Shown here one piece after another: positions 52,262 through 61,379 of a stretch of DNA of 64,000 nucleotides. The first letter of the stretch is position 1, and every line of letters begins with the position of its first letter. The DNA is taken from NCBI GenBank assembly GCA_964389925.1, contig CAYMGE010000018.1:14133-78132 (forward strand). The letters run 5' to 3'. The stretch is from CALECP01 sp964389925 (GTDB lineage: Bacteria > Chloroflexota > Anaerolineae > Promineifilales > Promineifilaceae). The notes beneath the pieces were generated by a model. That model saw nothing but the letters and a program-made list of their open reading frames with translations, was not told the origin of the DNA and searched no databases. A program made the position numbers and the translations under genes.

Positions 52262-52318
52262 GAAGAGCGTCTTTGCCACAGAACCCTCTCCTTATAAGGG
52301 GAAGGCGGGGTGAGGGTT
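52262..52318. repeat. Inverted repeats in the moxR-DUF58 gap
   Basis: GAAGAGCGTCTTT (52262-52274) matches the motif at 49303. It is followed by AACCCTC (52282-52288) and GAGGGTT (52312-52318), a flanking inverted repeat around the palindrome CCTTATAAGG (52290-52299). The second part could fold as a long imperfect hairpin on the mRNA between moxR and the rest of the operon. Confidence 0.45.
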
Positions 52319-52322
52319 ATTG

Positions 52323-53315
52323 CTAGGGAACTTCGATGTGATGCAAAATCCGCTGCACCAAATCGTCTGTTGACACCTCTTCCGCCTCAGCCTCATACGT
52401 CGCCGCGATACGATGGCGCAAAATGTCGGGCGCGATTTGCTTTACATCGTCTGGGGTGACAAACCCGCGCCCATTCAAAAACGCATGGGCGCGTGACGCT
52501 TGAATCAAGAATATCGAGGCACGCGGTGATGCGCCAAAGCTAATCAGATTCCGCAATGTCGAAAGGCCAAAATCACCGGGGCGGCGCGTCGCGTGAATAA
52601 GATCAAGAATGTAGTCCTTGATCTTGTCATCAACATAGATGTCACGGACGTATGTGCGGGCGGTCAGAAAAGCAGATTGGTTCACCACGGGTCTCGATAC
52701 AGGCTTCGCCGCGCCCGTCATGCGATCCATGATAATGCGCTCCTCTTCCCGTGTGGGGTAATCGACCAACACCTTGAGCATAAAGCGATCCACCTGTGCC
52801 TCTGGCAGCGGATAGGTTCCCTCTTGCTCAATTGGGTTTTGCGTCGCCATCACAAGAAAGAGGCTATCCATTTTGAATGTCTCATCGCCGATGGTCACCT
52901 GTCGTTCCTGCATCGCTTCTAGCAACGCAGACTGCACTTTAGCCGGCGCACGATTGATCTCATCTGCCAACACTAAATTGGCAAAAATCGGCCCCTGCCG
53001 CACCGTAAATTCATGAGTACGTGGGTTATAGATTTGTGTGCCAACGATGTCAGCGGGCAGTAGATCAGGTGTAAATTGCAAGCGCGAAAACTCAGCTTGA
53101 ATGGTATCGGCAACCGTGCGAATCAGCGTCGTCTTTGCCAACCCCGGCACACCTTCAAGCAAGATGTGACCATTTGCCAACAGCGCGATCAAGACGCGAT
53201 CTACCAAATCTCGCTGTCCAACCATAACCTTACTAATTTCTTCACGCACATCCTGCAAAAACAGGCTCTCGCGTTCAACAGTTTCATTTAATTCACGTAC
53301 AGAAGTCCACTCCAT
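52323..53315 (-). CDS. moxR: MoxR-family AAA+ ATPase
   Basis: Walker A is GVPGLAKTTL (~55-64), Walker B LVLADEINRAP (~120), followed by the MoxR signature ALLEAMQERQVTIG and ATQNPIEQEGTYPLPEAQVDRF. It is 330 residues long, as usual. MoxR proteins act as chaperones that remodel or load metal into VWA partners; here the partners are BatA, BatB and the DUF58 protein encoded downstream. This is the first gene of the operon (53315 to 44858). Confidence 0.95.
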   Translation of the reverse strand: MEWTSVRELNETVERESLFLQDVREEISKVMVGQRDLVDRVLIALLANGHILLEGVPGLAKTTLIRTVADTIQAEFSRLQFTPDLLPADIVGTQIYNPRTHEFTVRQGPIFANLVLADEINRAPAKVQSALLEAMQERQVTIGDETFKMDSLFLVMATQNPIEQEGTYPLPEAQVDRFMLKVLVDYPTREEERIIMDRMTGAAKPVSRPVVNQSAFLTARTYVRDIYVDDKIKDYILDLIHATRRPGDFGLSTLRNLISFGASPRASIFLIQASRAHAFLNGRGFVTPDDVKQIAPDILRHRIAATYEAEAEEVSTDDLVQRILHHIEVP

Positions 53316-53758
53316 TGGAGAATCCTTGTTGTTTTTTACTATTTTTCAGGGTTACTATAAGTTGTAGAGCGGGCTTTAGTCTGATTCCGCTCACGAACGG
53401 ACTTTAGCCCATTCTTTGTCTTTAAGAATGAAAAAGAAAGTTCAGCTTGCCCTCATCTATGGTGCATGTTGCATTGCATCGTTTTAGCCTATTCAATTAA
53501 ATTAAACATTAGTTTCTGACTCTCTTACAGCGCATGTTCATCTTGATGTATGAAGCGTTCTGGGGTGTTGCGGCTGCCCACGCGAGTTATACCACACAAG
53601 GGCGGGAAAATGTAAGCGACAAAACGGTTTCTTTACTTATGTGCTACGCTCAGAAAGATAGGAGGCAGACAACAAAATAGCTAAAAATCGCCAAATTGGT
53701 GACGCTATTACACAATTCGGGTTAAAATAGCGTGCGTTGGCAACTTTGGAGAAAAATT
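53316..53758. other. Intergenic region upstream of moxR and carboxypeptidase Taq
   Basis: This 443-bp divergent gap contains a repeat element relic at 53363-53410, an A+T-rich stretch near 53500 and a TAAAAT box at 53723-53728 that may serve the carboxypeptidase gene. No RNA gene or further open frame stands out. Confidence 0.45.
53363..53410. repeat. Relic of the 70-bp palindromic repeat family
   Basis: It begins TGTAGAGCGGGC and ends GGACTTTAGCCC, with a core ATTCCGCTCACGAACG (53384-53399) that matches 13 of 16 bases with the core of the element at 23718-23787. The arms GGGCTTTAGTC/GGACTTTAGCCC pair imperfectly. Confidence 0.5.
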
Positions 53759-55264
53759 ATGAATGAAAAGTATCAAAAATTAGTTGAGAAACTACGTGTC
53801 GTCTCAGATTTGGGCGCGATTGGTGCGCTTTTGAGCTGGGATCAGGCGACTTATATGCCACAGGGCGGTGCGGCCGCACGTGGTCGGCAAATGGCTATTT
53901 TGGGGCAAATTTCACATGAACGTGCGATTGATCCCGAAATTGGTCAACTGCTTGAGGAGTTGCAAGGTTATGCGGCCGATCTGCCAGACGACAGCGATGA
54001 GGCACGCTTAATTCAAGTTGCCCAGCGTAATTATGATCGCTCGACCAAAGTGCCGAGCGCACTGGTCGGCAAACTGATCGCAAATGGCGCGGCCGCATAC
54101 GATGCGTGGACAACAGCGCGACCTGAAAACAACTTCAAAAAGATGATCCCGCTGCTGGAGACAACACTTGAGTTGAGCCGAGAGGTTGCAAACTGCTTTC
54201 CACATGACCACATTGCTGATCCGTTGATTGACAATGCGGATTATGGCATGTCGGCCGAATCAACCCGTAAGCTGTTCGCAGAGCTGCGTGCAGAGCTTGT
54301 GCCGTTGGTTCAAACTGTGACAGCACAAGAGACGGTCGATGACAGTTTCCTCAAACGCAGCTTCCCCATTGACAAACAAAAAGCACTGGGTGAGAAAATA
54401 ATTCGTCAATATGGCTACGACTTCACACGCGGCCGCCAAGATTTGACACATCATCCTTTTATGACCAAATTTTCGCTGGGTGACGTGCGAATCACAACGC
54501 GCTTTGACGAAAATGAGTTTGGCGATGGTTTGTTCAGCACGCTCCATGAAGCGGGTCACGCGATGTACGAACAAGGCATCAACATGGATTATGAAGGCAC
54601 ACCGTTGGCAAACGGCACATCGGCCGGCGTTCATGAAAGCCAATCGCGCTTGTGGGAAAATCTTGTCGGCCGAAGTCGCCCCTTCTGGGAACACTACTAT
54701 CCCTACGTGCAGGAACAGTTTGCCGACCAACTTGGCGATGTCTCGCTCGACCGCTTCTATCGTGGCATCAACAAGGTCTCACGCTCGCTCATTCGCGTCG
54801 ATGCAGACGAGTTGACCTACAACCTACACGTCATGCTGCGTTTCGACTTGGAGCTGGAAATGTTAGAGGGCAATCTCGCTATCCGTGATCTGCCCGACGC
54901 ATGGCACGCTCGCTATGAGTCTGATCTCGGAATGCGTGCGCCGACCGATAGCGACGGTGTGCTACAAGATGTGCATTGGTATAGCGGGATCATTGGCGGT
55001 GTTTTTCAGGGGTACACGCTTGGCAACATTATGAGCGCGACATTCTTTAAGCAGGCACAAGCCGCCCACCCCGAAATCCAAAGTGAAATTGGACAAGGCA
55101 AGTTTGACACTCTGCACAAATGGCTACACGAAAACATATATCAGTATGGCGCAAAGTACACCGCCCCTGAGATCGTCGAGCGCGTCACGGGCGACGAGTT
55201 GAGCATTGAGCCATATATGGATTATCTGCGCGGAAAATTCGGGGCGTTGTACCAGTTGGGATAA
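53759..55264 (+). CDS. Carboxypeptidase Taq (M32 metallopeptidase)
   Basis: The zinc motif is STLHEAGHAMYEQG (~262), with GVHESQSRLWENLVGRS downstream, both diagnostic of family M32. The N-terminal LLSWDQATYMPQGG and the later WYSGIIGGVFQGYTLGN are also family-specific. About 501 residues is the normal size. M32 enzymes are cytosolic Co/Zn carboxypeptidases with broad specificity that refuse C-terminal proline. The ATG at 53759 follows GGAG by 9 nt; an upstream GTG at 53732 is less likely. It stands alone. Confidence 0.95.
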   Translation: MNEKYQKLVEKLRVVSDLGAIGALLSWDQATYMPQGGAAARGRQMAILGQISHERAIDPEIGQLLEELQGYAADLPDDSDEARLIQVAQRNYDRSTKVPSALVGKLIANGAAAYDAWTTARPENNFKKMIPLLETTLELSREVANCFPHDHIADPLIDNADYGMSAESTRKLFAELRAELVPLVQTVTAQETVDDSFLKRSFPIDKQKALGEKIIRQYGYDFTRGRQDLTHHPFMTKFSLGDVRITTRFDENEFGDGLFSTLHEAGHAMYEQGINMDYEGTPLANGTSAGVHESQSRLWENLVGRSRPFWEHYYPYVQEQFADQLGDVSLDRFYRGINKVSRSLIRVDADELTYNLHVMLRFDLELEMLEGNLAIRDLPDAWHARYESDLGMRAPTDSDGVLQDVHWYSGIIGGVFQGYTLGNIMSATFFKQAQAAHPEIQSEIGQGKFDTLHKWLHENIYQYGAKYTAPEIVERVTGDELSIEPYMDYLRGKFGALYQLG

Positions 55265-55290
55265 ACCCTCGTTTCCTTTCTGCCAAGAAT

Positions 55291-56829
55291 TTAGGCCGAA
55301 ATTGCTTTTGCCGGAATATGATCTTGAAAACGAAAGTTGGGTGGCGAGATTGGCTTAACCTCATGCACATCGGCCCCGCCCAGCATCGGCAACTGTACTG
55401 AGAAGCGACTGCCATTCCCCACCTCGCTGACCACTTCGATGTTGCCGCCATGCGCGTTGACAAATCGCTTGACAATCGAAAGTCCCAAACCCGTCCCAAG
55501 TGCCTTCTTTTCATGCTCTTCAACACGATAGTATGGCTCAAATATCTGATCTAAGGCGTGCCTTGGAATACCATAGCCCGTATCTTCTACGTCTAACACC
55601 ACTTGGTCATCGCGCATATCAAGGGAGACAAATACACTACCGCCATTTGGCGTGTATTTGATAGCGTTTGAGATGAGGTTGAGAGCAACCTGTTGGATCA
55701 TCTGCTTGTCCGCCTCGATATATGCCGGCACATTGCCGCCGTAGCTATGCAGGCGCACGCGCTTTTCGCCCGCCTGCGTGTCGAGCGACGTGACAACTCC
55801 CGCCACTACGTCCGTCATATTGAAAAATTCGCGCTGTGGCAATAATTTGTCGGTGTCTTCGGCTTTCTCGACGCGCAAAATGTTGTCAACCATGCCGGTC
55901 AACGCTTGCTCACTGTGAGCAATAACCTGTAGAAGACGATGGGCTTTCTCACGTGTCAGGGCAAGTGTTGGGTCTTGCAACATTTGAATCGAGGCGTGAA
56001 TGCCAGAAATGGATGTTCGCATGTCGTGTGAGAGGACGGCGAGCATGTTGTCTTTTTCCCGCGCCATCTCGCGCATTTTGCCATTGGCGACCTCTAGCTC
56101 TTCGGTGCGCTGTTTGATGACATCCATCTGCTGTTCGGTCTGACCAACGTACATATTGAATGAATAGCCCGATAGCAAGAGTGGGAAAAGGAAGATCATG
56201 ATCCCTTCCGAGCCTAAGGCTCCTGTGACCGTTGCCAACAGCACGCCACCGACAGCTCCGGTCGTGATGTTGATCGGCATTGCCCAGCCACTTTGCCAAA
56301 CGAACTTGATTGGACTGAGCTTTTTTTGCAAATAGACGATTAACGCAACCATCCACAAATTGCCCTGATCGTTGGCGACGGCGGCGATGATCCATGGGAC
56401 GAATCGGCCGAACCACCCCTCTTGTGGCAGCATACTCTGTAACCCAACCAAAAACCAACCAGAGATGAAAATGTTGATCGCCTCCATTCCCGTGTTGAAG
56501 CTGAGTTGCTCAAGCGACCCACGCCAACTGCGCTGTTTGCGTATCGTTTTGAGCAGCCACACGCTCAAACTAGCCGTCAGTGCCAGCAACACGCCGGTCT
56601 CAACACCAAACAGACCGACCGCCGCGAGATTGACTGCATGGCTCACGCCAAAAACAAGCCCTTGCCGCGCAACGCTCGAAGCAACAAACTGCGCCACAAT
56701 GTTTAGCAAAGCTAATTGAGCCAATAGCCAATAATCAACGTAGGATGGTAGAGAAGTCAACGCCCAGACAAATAAAAGGAGACCTGCCAACGTCACGATC
56801 CAAATGTATGCACGTTGTAGAGTTTTCAT
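55291..56829 (-). CDS. Membrane sensor histidine kinase
   Basis: About 512 residues. Seven or eight transmembrane helices occupy ~1-230 and may form the sensor, with no extracytoplasmic domain. A coiled coil leads into HisKA with the H-box VLSHDMRTSISG (His ~267). HATPase motifs follow: NLISNAIKYTPNGG (N), DVEDTGYGIP (G1) and GTGLGLSIVKRF (G2). No response regulator lies nearby, so the partner is unknown. The internal ATG at 56829 is favoured because it begins the hydrophobic region; a TTG ten codons upstream is possible. The gene follows the S8 peptidase gene at short distance on the same strand. Confidence 0.88.
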   Translation of the reverse strand: MKTLQRAYIWIVTLAGLLLFVWALTSLPSYVDYWLLAQLALLNIVAQFVASSVARQGLVFGVSHAVNLAAVGLFGVETGVLLALTASLSVWLLKTIRKQRSWRGSLEQLSFNTGMEAINIFISGWFLVGLQSMLPQEGWFGRFVPWIIAAVANDQGNLWMVALIVYLQKKLSPIKFVWQSGWAMPINITTGAVGGVLLATVTGALGSEGIMIFLFPLLLSGYSFNMYVGQTEQQMDVIKQRTEELEVANGKMREMAREKDNMLAVLSHDMRTSISGIHASIQMLQDPTLALTREKAHRLLQVIAHSEQALTGMVDNILRVEKAEDTDKLLPQREFFNMTDVVAGVVTSLDTQAGEKRVRLHSYGGNVPAYIEADKQMIQQVALNLISNAIKYTPNGGSVFVSLDMRDDQVVLDVEDTGYGIPRHALDQIFEPYYRVEEHEKKALGTGLGLSIVKRFVNAHGGNIEVVSEVGNGSRFSVQLPMLGGADVHEVKPISPPNFRFQDHIPAKAISA

Positions 56830-56877
56830 CTTCACAATTTTTCTTCCAATACACTGCAAATAAATAGTCGGAGACGA

Positions 56878-59800
56878 TTACTGTTCGTCTCCGGGAATTA
56901 ATCCAAACCAATAATAAGAGCCAGACCAATAATACGTTCCTGACCAGTAGTAGGTTCCTGACCAATAGTAAGAGCTATTCGTAAAGTAATCAGTTTCATC
57001 CCAGTGGGTTGAGCCAGACCAATAATAGGTTCCAGACCAATAATAAGTCCCAGACCAATAATAGGTTCCAGACCAGTAATACGTTCCTGCCCAATGGTAG
57101 ATTCCGTCCCAGAAATAATCTTTGTCTTCTGGCAGGGGGTTGCGGTCGCTATCGACTAGCTTAAAGCCAAGCCGCGTCTCATCGAAGACAACAGGGCCGA
57201 CTTGCCATTCAAATGGGATGAGACCAACGTTTGCCTCATTCATCGAGGTATTTTGAATCGTCGCGTCAGCTTGAATACGTCCAGCCCCCTGTTGGAAGAT
57301 GCTGTACGTTTTGACATCTGACTCATCGCTGACGAGGAGCGGCTCGGCCGAATCCATCAGCCGATATTTAACCTGATTGGGTGTCAACGTGGGGTCTGCT
57401 TCGAGCATCATGGCGACCACGCCGCTTGTCACGGCGGCCGAGACAGATGTGCCAGACCCCTTATAAAACGCATTCCCGACATAGCTAGTGGGTTGTGTGA
57501 CTGCCCAAGTTGTCGTTTGAGCCATCGGCATCACAAAGTGTGCGCCGGGTGCGAGGATATCTGGTTTGATATGTCCCGATTCAGTGGGGCCGGCCGCGCT
57601 AAACGGTGGGATGTAATCATCTGTCAAATCGCTCGGCGTGTAGTTGTCGGTCAGTGAGCCGACGGTAATCACGAACGGATCGTTGGCGGGGGTCGTGATA
57701 GAGCCTGCCATCGGCCCCGTATTTCCCGCCGCCACAACCACGACGATCCCCTCTTTCCACAGCAGTTCGACCATGTAGTTGAGCGGATTAAACGCATAAG
57801 GAGTCGTGACGGGCCCCATCAAGGAGAGGTTGACAACGCGGATGTTGTGTTGCTGACGATTGACATAAATCCAATAGAGGCCATAGACGACATCGGTGAT
57901 CGTCCCCTTGCCTTCCTCATCCAACACCTTGACGCTGATGATGTCTGCCTCTGGTGCAACTCCGATTGCCTCACCAAATTGGTCGGTACGCTCGCTGGCA
58001 ATGATGTTTGCCATGTAGGTTCCATGTCCATTGCCATCAACCGCGTCAGCCACGCCTGCACTTTGCCAATAGCTCAGATCGTTAAACAACTCCGTGTCGA
58101 CTTCGCCCAACGTGCCAAGTGTGGGTGAGGTGAAAGCAGCGGTGAGCGGTTTGCCAATCTCGGCCGAACTCACCCCCGTATCGACCACTGCCACGCCAAT
58201 TCCTGACCCATCATGTCCATGAACACGTGAACTCTGCAATCCCATCGCGGCAAAGTAATCGGTCGCGGAGTCTGGCGCGGTGCGGACAAACTTGCCACCT
58301 GTGCCTGCTGCATAGTTTTGCAAGACTTCGGCCGCTGTTAGCGCACGACAGTAAATGGCGGCGAGATGATACGTGCCGAGCCACGCACGGTTTTCCTGTC
58401 GCTCGTTGGCAAGAGAGATAAAATACTTTTCATCCCAATTTTCGAGCGTGCCGTCTAAGGGTTGTTGAGCAACCTGTTCGCCATCAATGAAGAGGGTTGC
58501 TGTTGCGCCGTCCCATGTGTATAGAATGTGTTGACGCTCTTGGGTAATGGTGTCAATGGGGGCGGTAAGAGTCGCCTCTGTCTTAGATGTGAGCTGCTTG
58601 ACGCTGTAAGTTGTACCATTTTGGACGAGCGCGAAGTTGAAATTATCGGCATCGGCCGAGAATGTCAAAATACGACCTTCGACACTCACATCACTGTCTG
58701 TGGGTGACACCCACGCCTCAAGCGTTAAAGCATTGTTCGCCTGACACCGCGCCGCAACCGCTTTCTCATGACTTCTCGAACTAATGACGGTCTCCTGATT
58801 GACCGTTAATCCATCACTCGCCCAGTTGACAGACTCGCTCTTTTTTATCTCCAGCGCAATGGGGGTCTCAAACCCTGATACATCGTTGACAAAGCGACCT
58901 TCCCCTTCTTCAAAGGTATATAGGGCGGTTAAATCTTGCGTTGTGCGAAATGATGCGTTGACAAATGGCTGTGCAGAGACGAAATAGCTGACTGTCTCGC
59001 CCGGGTGTTTACGCTCATCATCGTTCAGTTGGTCTTCATCAACGTTGAGGATGATGCTTTCCGTTGTGAGCGCATCCGCGTCATACAACTGCGCCCAACT
59101 GCCGTCTGCGCCTAACATGCCTGCTTGTGTGGCGATAGCAAACTGTGGGTCTGCCGCAAATGGTGGGTCTAGCTTGTAGAGATAGCCTTTGCCTGTGTCA
59201 AACCCCTCAACTGTGGCATCGCCCAACCCGACGTTGTAGATCACCCCGTTAATCATGCCGCTGCCCGCTTCCATCACGATAAAACCAATCGTTTCGGGCT
59301 GGCGTGTGGTGTTGCTATCCTCGCCAACGTGTTTGCCCGTGAAGAGAACATCGGCCGATGGCGCATCCGCCGGCTGTCCCCCACGACTCCAAAACACCGA
59401 CCAACTTGGGTCATCAAAGCTCATCACCTGTCCAAAAACGACCGGCTGCTTGTAGCTGTGCAGATACCACTGCCGCTCTCCGTTCCAATAGGTGTCATGT
59501 TCTGTCGATTGGCTGACATATTTTTGTGCTTCGACCAGCCGGCCGTCAGGCAGCCGCCACGCCCCTTCTTCCATCACTAGACAGTCAACGGGCGCATCTT
59601 CCACAGTTGCGTTAGAAGGGTTTTGTAGGCGAATATCAAACTGATTGCCACCCTCAGCATTGCGGAGCCGCACGACAAATGGGGCTGTGTTGCCAATGCT
59701 ACGAGCAGCACAGGTTGCAACGAGGCTGCCGTAGGTGTTGGCGAGCGTCACGGTCTGCCAATCGGCCGAGGCCGCTTCCAAAGTGACCAACTCAAACGGC

Positions 59801-60777
59801 GCAAACGGGATACTGCTGCCGTTTTCCTGTCGATAGATCAGCTTCACATCATCTAGATAAATAGTCGTGCCGTCATTAACAACGGTGCTTTCCACTTCAG
59901 AAGCCAACTGCCAAACGAGATTTTGCACGCTATCTGTCATTCCTAAATCAGCCAGCGGTATCTCAAAATAACGCCACTGGTTGGCGGCCGCATCGACAAA
60001 AACGCTTGTCTGCGTAAAATCAGCCATACTGTCTAAGCCAGCCCGTAGCCAAAGGCGTTGTCCGCCATCCTCACCGCCATGCACCCAAAAAGCCAGCGTG
60101 TTGAACTCTGTCACCGAATGGGGCGTATTGTGGTGCAGCAAAATACCCTCCCACTGCGTCAGGAAGGTGGCTGAGAAGGATGAACTCCCACTATGTGTTT
60201 CGCCATTATCGACATCATGTTTCAGAGTCCAGCCCCAATACTGCCAGCCATTTTCAAATGTGTCTTTGAAGATCACTTCATTTTTTAACGAACGGGCGTT
60301 TTCAGGGGTGGTGACAATCTCGGCCCCGAACGTATCATCGAGCGTAGTCGGTTCGCCAAATGTCTCAGCCCGCTTTTTGTCTCCTGTCACTATGAGCGGC
60401 AAATAGATTCTGTTTTCCAATGTCTGCTGGTCGGGGTCATTTGGCACACTAAATACGGGCTGATCGTGGGCAACAGCTGCAATTGCGGGGTGTGCCTCCA
60501 GCGTTGCGATGCCCGCTGTTGGCACGCGCACAATCGCAATGCCTGAGCCGGGCAAAGCGGTTAGCAGTTCGCCACCGAGGGCTTCAACGGCCGATGTAAT
60601 GTCTGCGTCAACGCTGGCAAGCTGCACAATCAGCCGGGCTTGTGGCACAAACGTTGGCGTGTCAGCATATACCTCTAACGAAGGTCGCCCAACTAAAATT
60701 GTGCCACAAAATGCAGCCAATAGGATGAGGATAAAGAGAGTCTGGGGGGTTGCAAGTAAGCGTTCTTTCAGTTTCAT
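56878..60777 (-). CDS. Secreted multidomain S8 (subtilisin-like) peptidase with aromatic C-terminal repeats
   Basis: The signal sequence covers ~1-40. An I9-like propeptide region (~45-115, IVRVPTAGIATLEAHPAIAAV) is followed by a jelly-roll carbohydrate-binding-like domain (~165-320), further beta domains, and a LamG-like domain (~640-835, VSPTDSDVSVEGRILTFS). The S8 catalytic domain (~870-1215) follows, with VAVVDTGVS (Asp), GNGHGTYMANI (His) and GSGTSVSAA (Ser). The last ~85 residues are mostly repeats of TYYWSG. Subtilases normally have their accessory domains after the catalytic domain, so this order is uncommon. A GGAG lies 9 nt upstream of the start. Confidence 0.92.
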   Translation of the reverse strand: MKLKERLLATPQTLFILILLAAFCGTILVGRPSLEVYADTPTFVPQARLIVQLASVDADITSAVEALGGELLTALPGSGIAIVRVPTAGIATLEAHPAIAAVAHDQPVFSVPNDPDQQTLENRIYLPLIVTGDKKRAETFGEPTTLDDTFGAEIVTTPENARSLKNEVIFKDTFENGWQYWGWTLKHDVDNGETHSGSSSFSATFLTQWEGILLHHNTPHSVTEFNTLAFWVHGGEDGGQRLWLRAGLDSMADFTQTSVFVDAAANQWRYFEIPLADLGMTDSVQNLVWQLASEVESTVVNDGTTIYLDDVKLIYRQENGSSIPFAPFELVTLEAASADWQTVTLANTYGSLVATCAARSIGNTAPFVVRLRNAEGGNQFDIRLQNPSNATVEDAPVDCLVMEEGAWRLPDGRLVEAQKYVSQSTEHDTYWNGERQWYLHSYKQPVVFGQVMSFDDPSWSVFWSRGGQPADAPSADVLFTGKHVGEDSNTTRQPETIGFIVMEAGSGMINGVIYNVGLGDATVEGFDTGKGYLYKLDPPFAADPQFAIATQAGMLGADGSWAQLYDADALTTESIILNVDEDQLNDDERKHPGETVSYFVSAQPFVNASFRTTQDLTALYTFEEGEGRFVNDVSGFETPIALEIKKSESVNWASDGLTVNQETVISSRSHEKAVAARCQANNALTLEAWVSPTDSDVSVEGRILTFSADADNFNFALVQNGTTYSVKQLTSKTEATLTAPIDTITQERQHILYTWDGATATLFIDGEQVAQQPLDGTLENWDEKYFISLANERQENRAWLGTYHLAAIYCRALTAAEVLQNYAAGTGGKFVRTAPDSATDYFAAMGLQSSRVHGHDGSGIGVAVVDTGVSSAEIGKPLTAAFTSPTLGTLGEVDTELFNDLSYWQSAGVADAVDGNGHGTYMANIIASERTDQFGEAIGVAPEADIISVKVLDEEGKGTITDVVYGLYWIYVNRQQHNIRVVNLSLMGPVTTPYAFNPLNYMVELLWKEGIVVVVAAGNTGPMAGSITTPANDPFVITVGSLTDNYTPSDLTDDYIPPFSAAGPTESGHIKPDILAPGAHFVMPMAQTTTWAVTQPTSYVGNAFYKGSGTSVSAAVTSGVVAMMLEADPTLTPNQVKYRLMDSAEPLLVSDESDVKTYSIFQQGAGRIQADATIQNTSMNEANVGLIPFEWQVGPVVFDETRLGFKLVDSDRNPLPEDKDYFWDGIYHWAGTYYWSGTYYWSGTYYWSGTYYWSGSTHWDETDYFTNSSYYWSGTYYWSGTYYWSGSYYWFGLIPGDEQ
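56897..57111. repeat. Tandem 18-bp repeats encoding TYYWSG
   Basis: About ten copies of an 18-bp unit (on the plus strand AGACCAATAATAGGTTCC-like) encode the hexapeptide TYYWSG. The run is interrupted once by SGSTHWDETDYFTNSS. Small differences among units lie mostly at third codon positions, indicating selection on the peptide. Confidence 0.85.
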
Positions 60778-61379
60778 CGTTGTGGCTCCACCACAGGGAT
60801 TCCAACATATTTGGACTGATTTTGGTTAAAACCGCTTACACCAGTGCTTACAGATGATTCAATTGGGACTAAAGTACTAGGAGAATAGTCTTAGTTGGGC
60901 GTTTATCGTGGCACAAGATAGCACAAAAAAGCCGCTTTTTAAGTTGACTTAACGTTAAGACGCAGCAGTCAGACACACCTTTTTCCACAGATCAATTATC
61001 AGTTTAGATTCTCATCGCGGTACGTGATATATAATTACCCCCAAAACTAGACCACGTGTGAAGCATCTTGTTTGCAGAAAAATAGCAACATGTAGCGTAG
61101 GAAATGACGATAAAAAGAAAACGCTCATGTGGGAAAGAAGGTGAAGTAGAAAAGAAGGAAGAAAAAGAGAAAGAGGTAAAGACAGTTCTTTTTCTTTCTC
61201 TTTCTTCTTTTGGGTGGCATTGGAAACAATCAGAGGGAAGAAAACGCGCAATCAGATCGCAGGCATTTATGGAGTGCATCCAAGGCAAGCGGCAGAAAGG
61301 CCACACTGACAAATCACCCGCTGGGCGTTAACTTTTCAATGCCGCAAGGGAAGATTGAGAAGTGGCTGGTTGAGAACCT
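60778..61379. other. 602-bp intergenic region with a palindrome and a purine-rich hairpin
   Basis: The gap between the S8 peptidase and GNAT genes holds a perfect 12-bp palindrome CTTAACGTTAAG (60948-60959) and a long purine/pyrimidine hairpin at 61150-61211. An open frame over 61104-61331 encodes only Lys/Glu-rich low complexity from that repeat, so I do not call it a gene. Confidence 0.5.
61150..61211. repeat. Polypurine/polypyrimidine inverted repeat
   Basis: An all-purine arm (61150-61175) and an all-pyrimidine arm (61186-61211) pair at 22-23 of 26 positions, with a ~10-nt loop. Two of the mismatches would be G-U pairs in plus-strand RNA. Homopurine tracts of this length can also form triplex DNA. 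No gene depends on it visibly. Confidence 0.6.

Noticed and set aside
56897..57111. CRISPR-like spacing of short repeats
   Set aside because: The units are contiguous 18-bp codon repeats inside the S8 peptidase frame, without spacers.
60948..60959. Palindrome CTTAACGTTAAG as an operator
   Set aside because: A perfect 12-bp palindrome, but single, A+T-rich and not positioned at a convincing promoter.
61104..61331. Lys/Glu-rich open frame in the gap before the GNAT gene
   Set aside because: Its composition comes from the purine-rich hairpin arm, and it has no credible start.
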